From: Pyrodictiaceae archaeon
GTDB taxonomy: Archaea; Thermoproteota; Thermoprotei_A; Sulfolobales; Pyrodictiaceae
Direction: 5' to 3'
Assembly: GCA_015520245.1 (NCBI GenBank)
Contig: WAQM01000039.1
Location: forward strand, 1-6,433
Length of the DNA stretch: 6,433 nucleotides
Shown here: piece by piece, positions 4,253 through 6,433 of the stretch
Layout of the letters: each line of letters starts with the position of its first letter
Numbering within the stretch: position 1 is the first letter of the stretch
Program-made: the position numbers and the translations under genes
Notes under the pieces: model-generated
Seen by the model: only the letters and a program-made list of their open reading frames with translations
Told to the model about the DNA's origin: nothing
Database searches by the model: none

Positions 4253-5539
4253 ATGCAAGCCTCGATCAAGGTCCTGGGCGGCGGCGGCGAGGTTGGGCGC
4301 ACGTCGGTGCTCGTGAGGGCCGCCGGTAGGAGGGAGGCCGTGCTGCTGGACGCTGGCATCAACTTCGACGAGGAGGACAACCCCATCTACGCTGCCACGT
4401 ACCCGCCGAAGCACGTCAAGGCGATAGTCCTCAGCCACGCCCACCTCGACCACATAGGCACCGCCCCGCTCTACTTCATCTCCGGTAACCCCGTGGTGTA
4501 CGCGACTAGGCCCACCATACAGATGGCTAAGCTCATGCTGGAGGACTTCCTGAAGCTCAACGGGCCTCAGAGCCTCTACGAGCACGAGGAGGTCGAGAGG
4601 CTGCTCGAGATGAGCGTCCCGGTGGACTACGGCGACCGCGTGGCCGTCGATGACACGTACGAGCTGGAGTTCTACAGCGCCGGCCACATCCCGGGCAGCA
4701 TGATAACGGTCGTGAACGTCGACGGCTTGAGGGTGGCGTTCACGGGGGACATCAACACCATTGAGACCGTCCTGATGGAGCCGGCCCAGCTAGACAAGGT
4801 GGGGAGGGTCGATGTGCTGGTTATGGAGGCCACGTACGGCAACGCGCTCCACCCGCCGCGCGAGGCGTCGGAGAAGAGGCTCATCTCCATCATCGAGGAG
4901 ACCGTGGAGCAGGGCGGTACCGTCCTGGTGCCGGCCTTCAGCGTGGCTCGCGGCCAGGAGATAATGATGGTGCTCGCCAAGTACGACGTCGGGGTGCCGG
5001 TAGCGGTCGACGGCATGATAAGGCAGGTCACCGAGATCTTCCTGGAGAACCAGAAGTACATCAGGAACCCCCACCTGCTGGCCAAGGCGTACAACGAGTT
5101 CACCATCGTGCGCGGGTGGCAGGACAGGCACCGGGTGTGGAGGAGGCCAGGCGTGATCATAGCGTCAGCGGGCATGCTCAAGGGGGGCCCGAGCCTGTAC
5201 TACCTCAAGAAGCTCGGCGGCGACCCCCGCAACGCCGTCGTCCTCGTCAGCTTCCAGGCGCCAGGCTCGCCGGGCCGCAAGCTGCTCGAGGAGGGCCTCA
5301 TGCCCGAGACCGGCGAGCCGCTGAGGGCCAGGCTCGAGTGGCTCGACTTCAGCAGCCACGCCGACCGCAACGGCCTCCACAAGGTCGTCGAGGCTCTGCG
5401 GCCCTCCAAGGTGATAATCGTGCACAGCGACGTCGACGTAGCCCTCGCGTTCGCCGAGGAGGTTAGGGCGCGGCACGGTTTCGTCGACGACGTGGTGGTC
5501 GCCGAGAACAACAGCGAGTACCTAGTCTCGACCCCCTAG
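4253..5539 (+). CDS. Beta-CASP metallo-beta-lactamase ribonuclease (aCPSF2-type)
   Basis: A 428-residue zinc-dependent RNase of the CPSF/RNase J superfamily, which trims or cleaves RNA ends in the cytoplasm. Metallo-beta-lactamase motifs appear in order: DAGINFD (33-39), HAHLDH (62-67), GHIPGS with H144, and TGDIN with D165. The beta-CASP part follows with EATYG (motif A, E192), PAFSVARGQE (227-236), SSHAD with H369, and IVHSD with H391. All expected metal ligands are present. No KH domains precede the nuclease core, and the length fits the shorter archaeal CPSF2 group rather than aCPSF1 (about 640 residues) or aRNase J. ATG 4253 is chosen because MQASIKVLGGGGEVGRT is the usual N-terminus; the in-frame sequence upstream from 4190 is leader. 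GGAGG lies only one base before the ATG, unusually close. Its last 18 bases overlap the ArsA-family gene on the other strand. Confidence 0.93.
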   Translation: MQASIKVLGGGGEVGRTSVLVRAAGRREAVLLDAGINFDEEDNPIYAATYPPKHVKAIVLSHAHLDHIGTAPLYFISGNPVVYATRPTIQMAKLMLEDFLKLNGPQSLYEHEEVERLLEMSVPVDYGDRVAVDDTYELEFYSAGHIPGSMITVVNVDGLRVAFTGDINTIETVLMEPAQLDKVGRVDVLVMEATYGNALHPPREASEKRLISIIEETVEQGGTVLVPAFSVARGQEIMMVLAKYDVGVPVAVDGMIRQVTEIFLENQKYIRNPHLLAKAYNEFTIVRGWQDRHRVWRRPGVIIASAGMLKGGPSLYYLKKLGGDPRNAVVLVSFQAPGSPGRKLLEEGLMPETGEPLRARLEWLDFSSHADRNGLHKVVEALRPSKVIIVHSDVDVALAFAEEVRARHGFVDDVVVAENNSEYLVSTP

Positions 5540-6433
5540 GCCGCAGGGGTCCCTCACCACCTCCACGTAACCCTCCTCCACGAGCTTGACTATCTCGTCA
5601 AGCCTGCTCGGGGCGAAGGCGGCCTTACGCACGAGGAGCAGCCGTGCGCCCTCACGGCATGCGATCTCGCCCAGCCTCCTAACATGCTTAGCCTCGAGCT
5701 GGCCCTCCCCGGCCACCCTGTTGGCCACCACGAGGTGCAGCCTAGCGCCCAGCTTGCGCAGCTTGGCAGCGATGACCTCGACCTCGAAGACCGGCAGCGG
5801 TTCCGGGACGGCCACGGCGACGTACGTGACGGCCTTCGAGAACCTTTCGCGCAGCTGGTCGTACTTCGACTTCATTTCGTACAGCTTGTCGAGGACGGGG
5901 TCGTGCACGCGGGGGCGCTGGCCCAGGGCCCGCGCGATGGCGTAGCGCAGCGCCACTATGTTCTCCCTCAGCTTCGCCAGCTCCTCAAGCCAGGACGCGT
6001 AGACCTGCGGTAGCGTGAGCACCCTTAGCGCAACCCCCGTGGGGGGCGTGTACACGATTATCGCGTCGAAGCCCTCCATCCCCATCAGCTCGGCCGTGGC
6101 CCTCAAGAACACCTCCTCCTCGAAGCCCGGCGACTCGCGCACGATCTCCACCACGCGGTCCATGTTCAGCACGGTTAGCGCGGGCATCAGCCTCTTGAGG
6201 GTCACGACGTACTCGTCTAGGACCTTCCTCGCGTAACTGTCTATGTCGTACTGGACCGCGTAGAACCCCTCACCGACCCTCTCAACGGATAGCACGCCCC
6301 GGAGCCCGAGGTACTCGGCCAGGTGCTTGGCCGGGTCGAGGCTCGCCACGAGCACCTTGCGCCCAAGCTTGCTCAGCACGTAGCCCAGCGCCACGCTCAT
6401 CGTCGTCTTGCCCACGCCCCCTTTGCCCAACAC
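5522..6433 (-). CDS. ArsA/Get3-family ATPase (partial at N-terminus)
   Basis: The gene ends at TAG 5524-5522 and runs off the right edge. The first codon seen (GTG, 6433-6431) is probably internal, since the P-loop GKGGVGKTT starts only two codons later and the family normally has several residues before it. Counting from that codon: deviant Walker A with signature lysine at 3-11, switch I-like SLDPAKHL at 31-38, a helical region with SPGFEEE at 101-107, FDAIIVYTPPTGVALRVLTLP at 122-142, and VANRV at 236-240. Proteins of this family couple ATP hydrolysis to arsenite export or, as Get3, to tail-anchored protein targeting; archaeal members are usually of uncertain role. No ArsB-like pump gene and no Cys pair for arsenite are visible, so a Get3-like role is at least as likely. 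The usual switch II aspartate (DTxPTG) is tyrosine at 128. Confidence 0.88.
   Translation of the reverse strand: MLGKGGVGKTTMSVALGYVLSKLGRKVLVASLDPAKHLAEYLGLRGVLSVERVGEGFYAVQYDIDSYARKVLDEYVVTLKRLMPALTVLNMDRVVEIVRESPGFEEEVFLRATAELMGMEGFDAIIVYTPPTGVALRVLTLPQVYASWLEELAKLRENIVALRYAIARALGQRPRVHDPVLDKLYEMKSKYDQLRERFSKAVTYVAVAVPEPLPVFEVEVIAAKLRKLGARLHLVVANRVAGEGQLEAKHVRRLGEIACREGARLLLVRKAAFAPSRLDEIVKLVEEGYVEVVRDPCGLGGRD

Noticed and set aside
4142..4687. N-terminal extension of the NAC frame on the minus strand
   Set aside because: It is antisense to the beta-CASP nuclease N-terminus and crosses the divergent promoter. The NAC family starts where GTG 4141 places it.

Overview
The window looks like chromosomal DNA of a hyperthermophilic crenarchaeon (Thermoproteota, probably Desulfurococcales or a relative). 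It is GC-rich, with AGG/AGA arginine and ATA isoleucine codons, many GTG starts, TATA-type promoters close to start codons, a tRNA gene that encodes its own CCA, and archaeal marker genes (alpha-NAC, a beta-CASP ribonuclease, an ArsA/Get3-type ATPase). The lineage is inferred from gene content and style only.

Layout. (1) 1-477, plus: the C-terminal end of an ABC transporter ATPase, cut by the window edge. (2) 478-1877: about 1.4 kb with no intact gene that is not empty. It holds three broken genes: an unrecognised plus-strand remnant (480-927), a Nudix hydrolase pseudogene on the minus strand (about 1000-1429), and, just upstream of it on the same strand, an unrecognised pseudogene (1434-1877). 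Each is readable only by switching frames, and each has in-frame stops. (3) 1948-2409, plus: a small basic protein of unknown function whose start lies in a 10-bp tandem duplication. (4) 2410-2470: a convergent gap with a perfect 9-bp hairpin. (5) 2471-2767, minus: a small unknown protein, then tRNA-Ser(GCU) at 2835-2922, minus. (6) 3047-3769, plus: an archaeal XRE-family regulator. It overlaps tail-to-tail with the alpha-NAC gene (3749-4141, minus). (7) 4253-5539, plus: a beta-CASP metallo-beta-lactamase ribonuclease of the aCPSF2 type, divergent from NAC across a shared TATA region. It overlaps tail-to-tail with an ArsA/Get3-family ATPase gene (5522-6433, minus) that runs off the right edge.

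The right half is a compact set of information-processing and protein-targeting genes: serine decoding, nascent-chain binding, RNA end processing, and possibly membrane-protein targeting. The left part is a decaying accessory region. I found no CRISPR array, insertion sequence or clear new system. The most interesting points are the reconstructable Nudix operon remnant, the duplicated start region at 1946-1965, and a tyrosine where ArsA/Get3 proteins normally carry the switch II aspartate.
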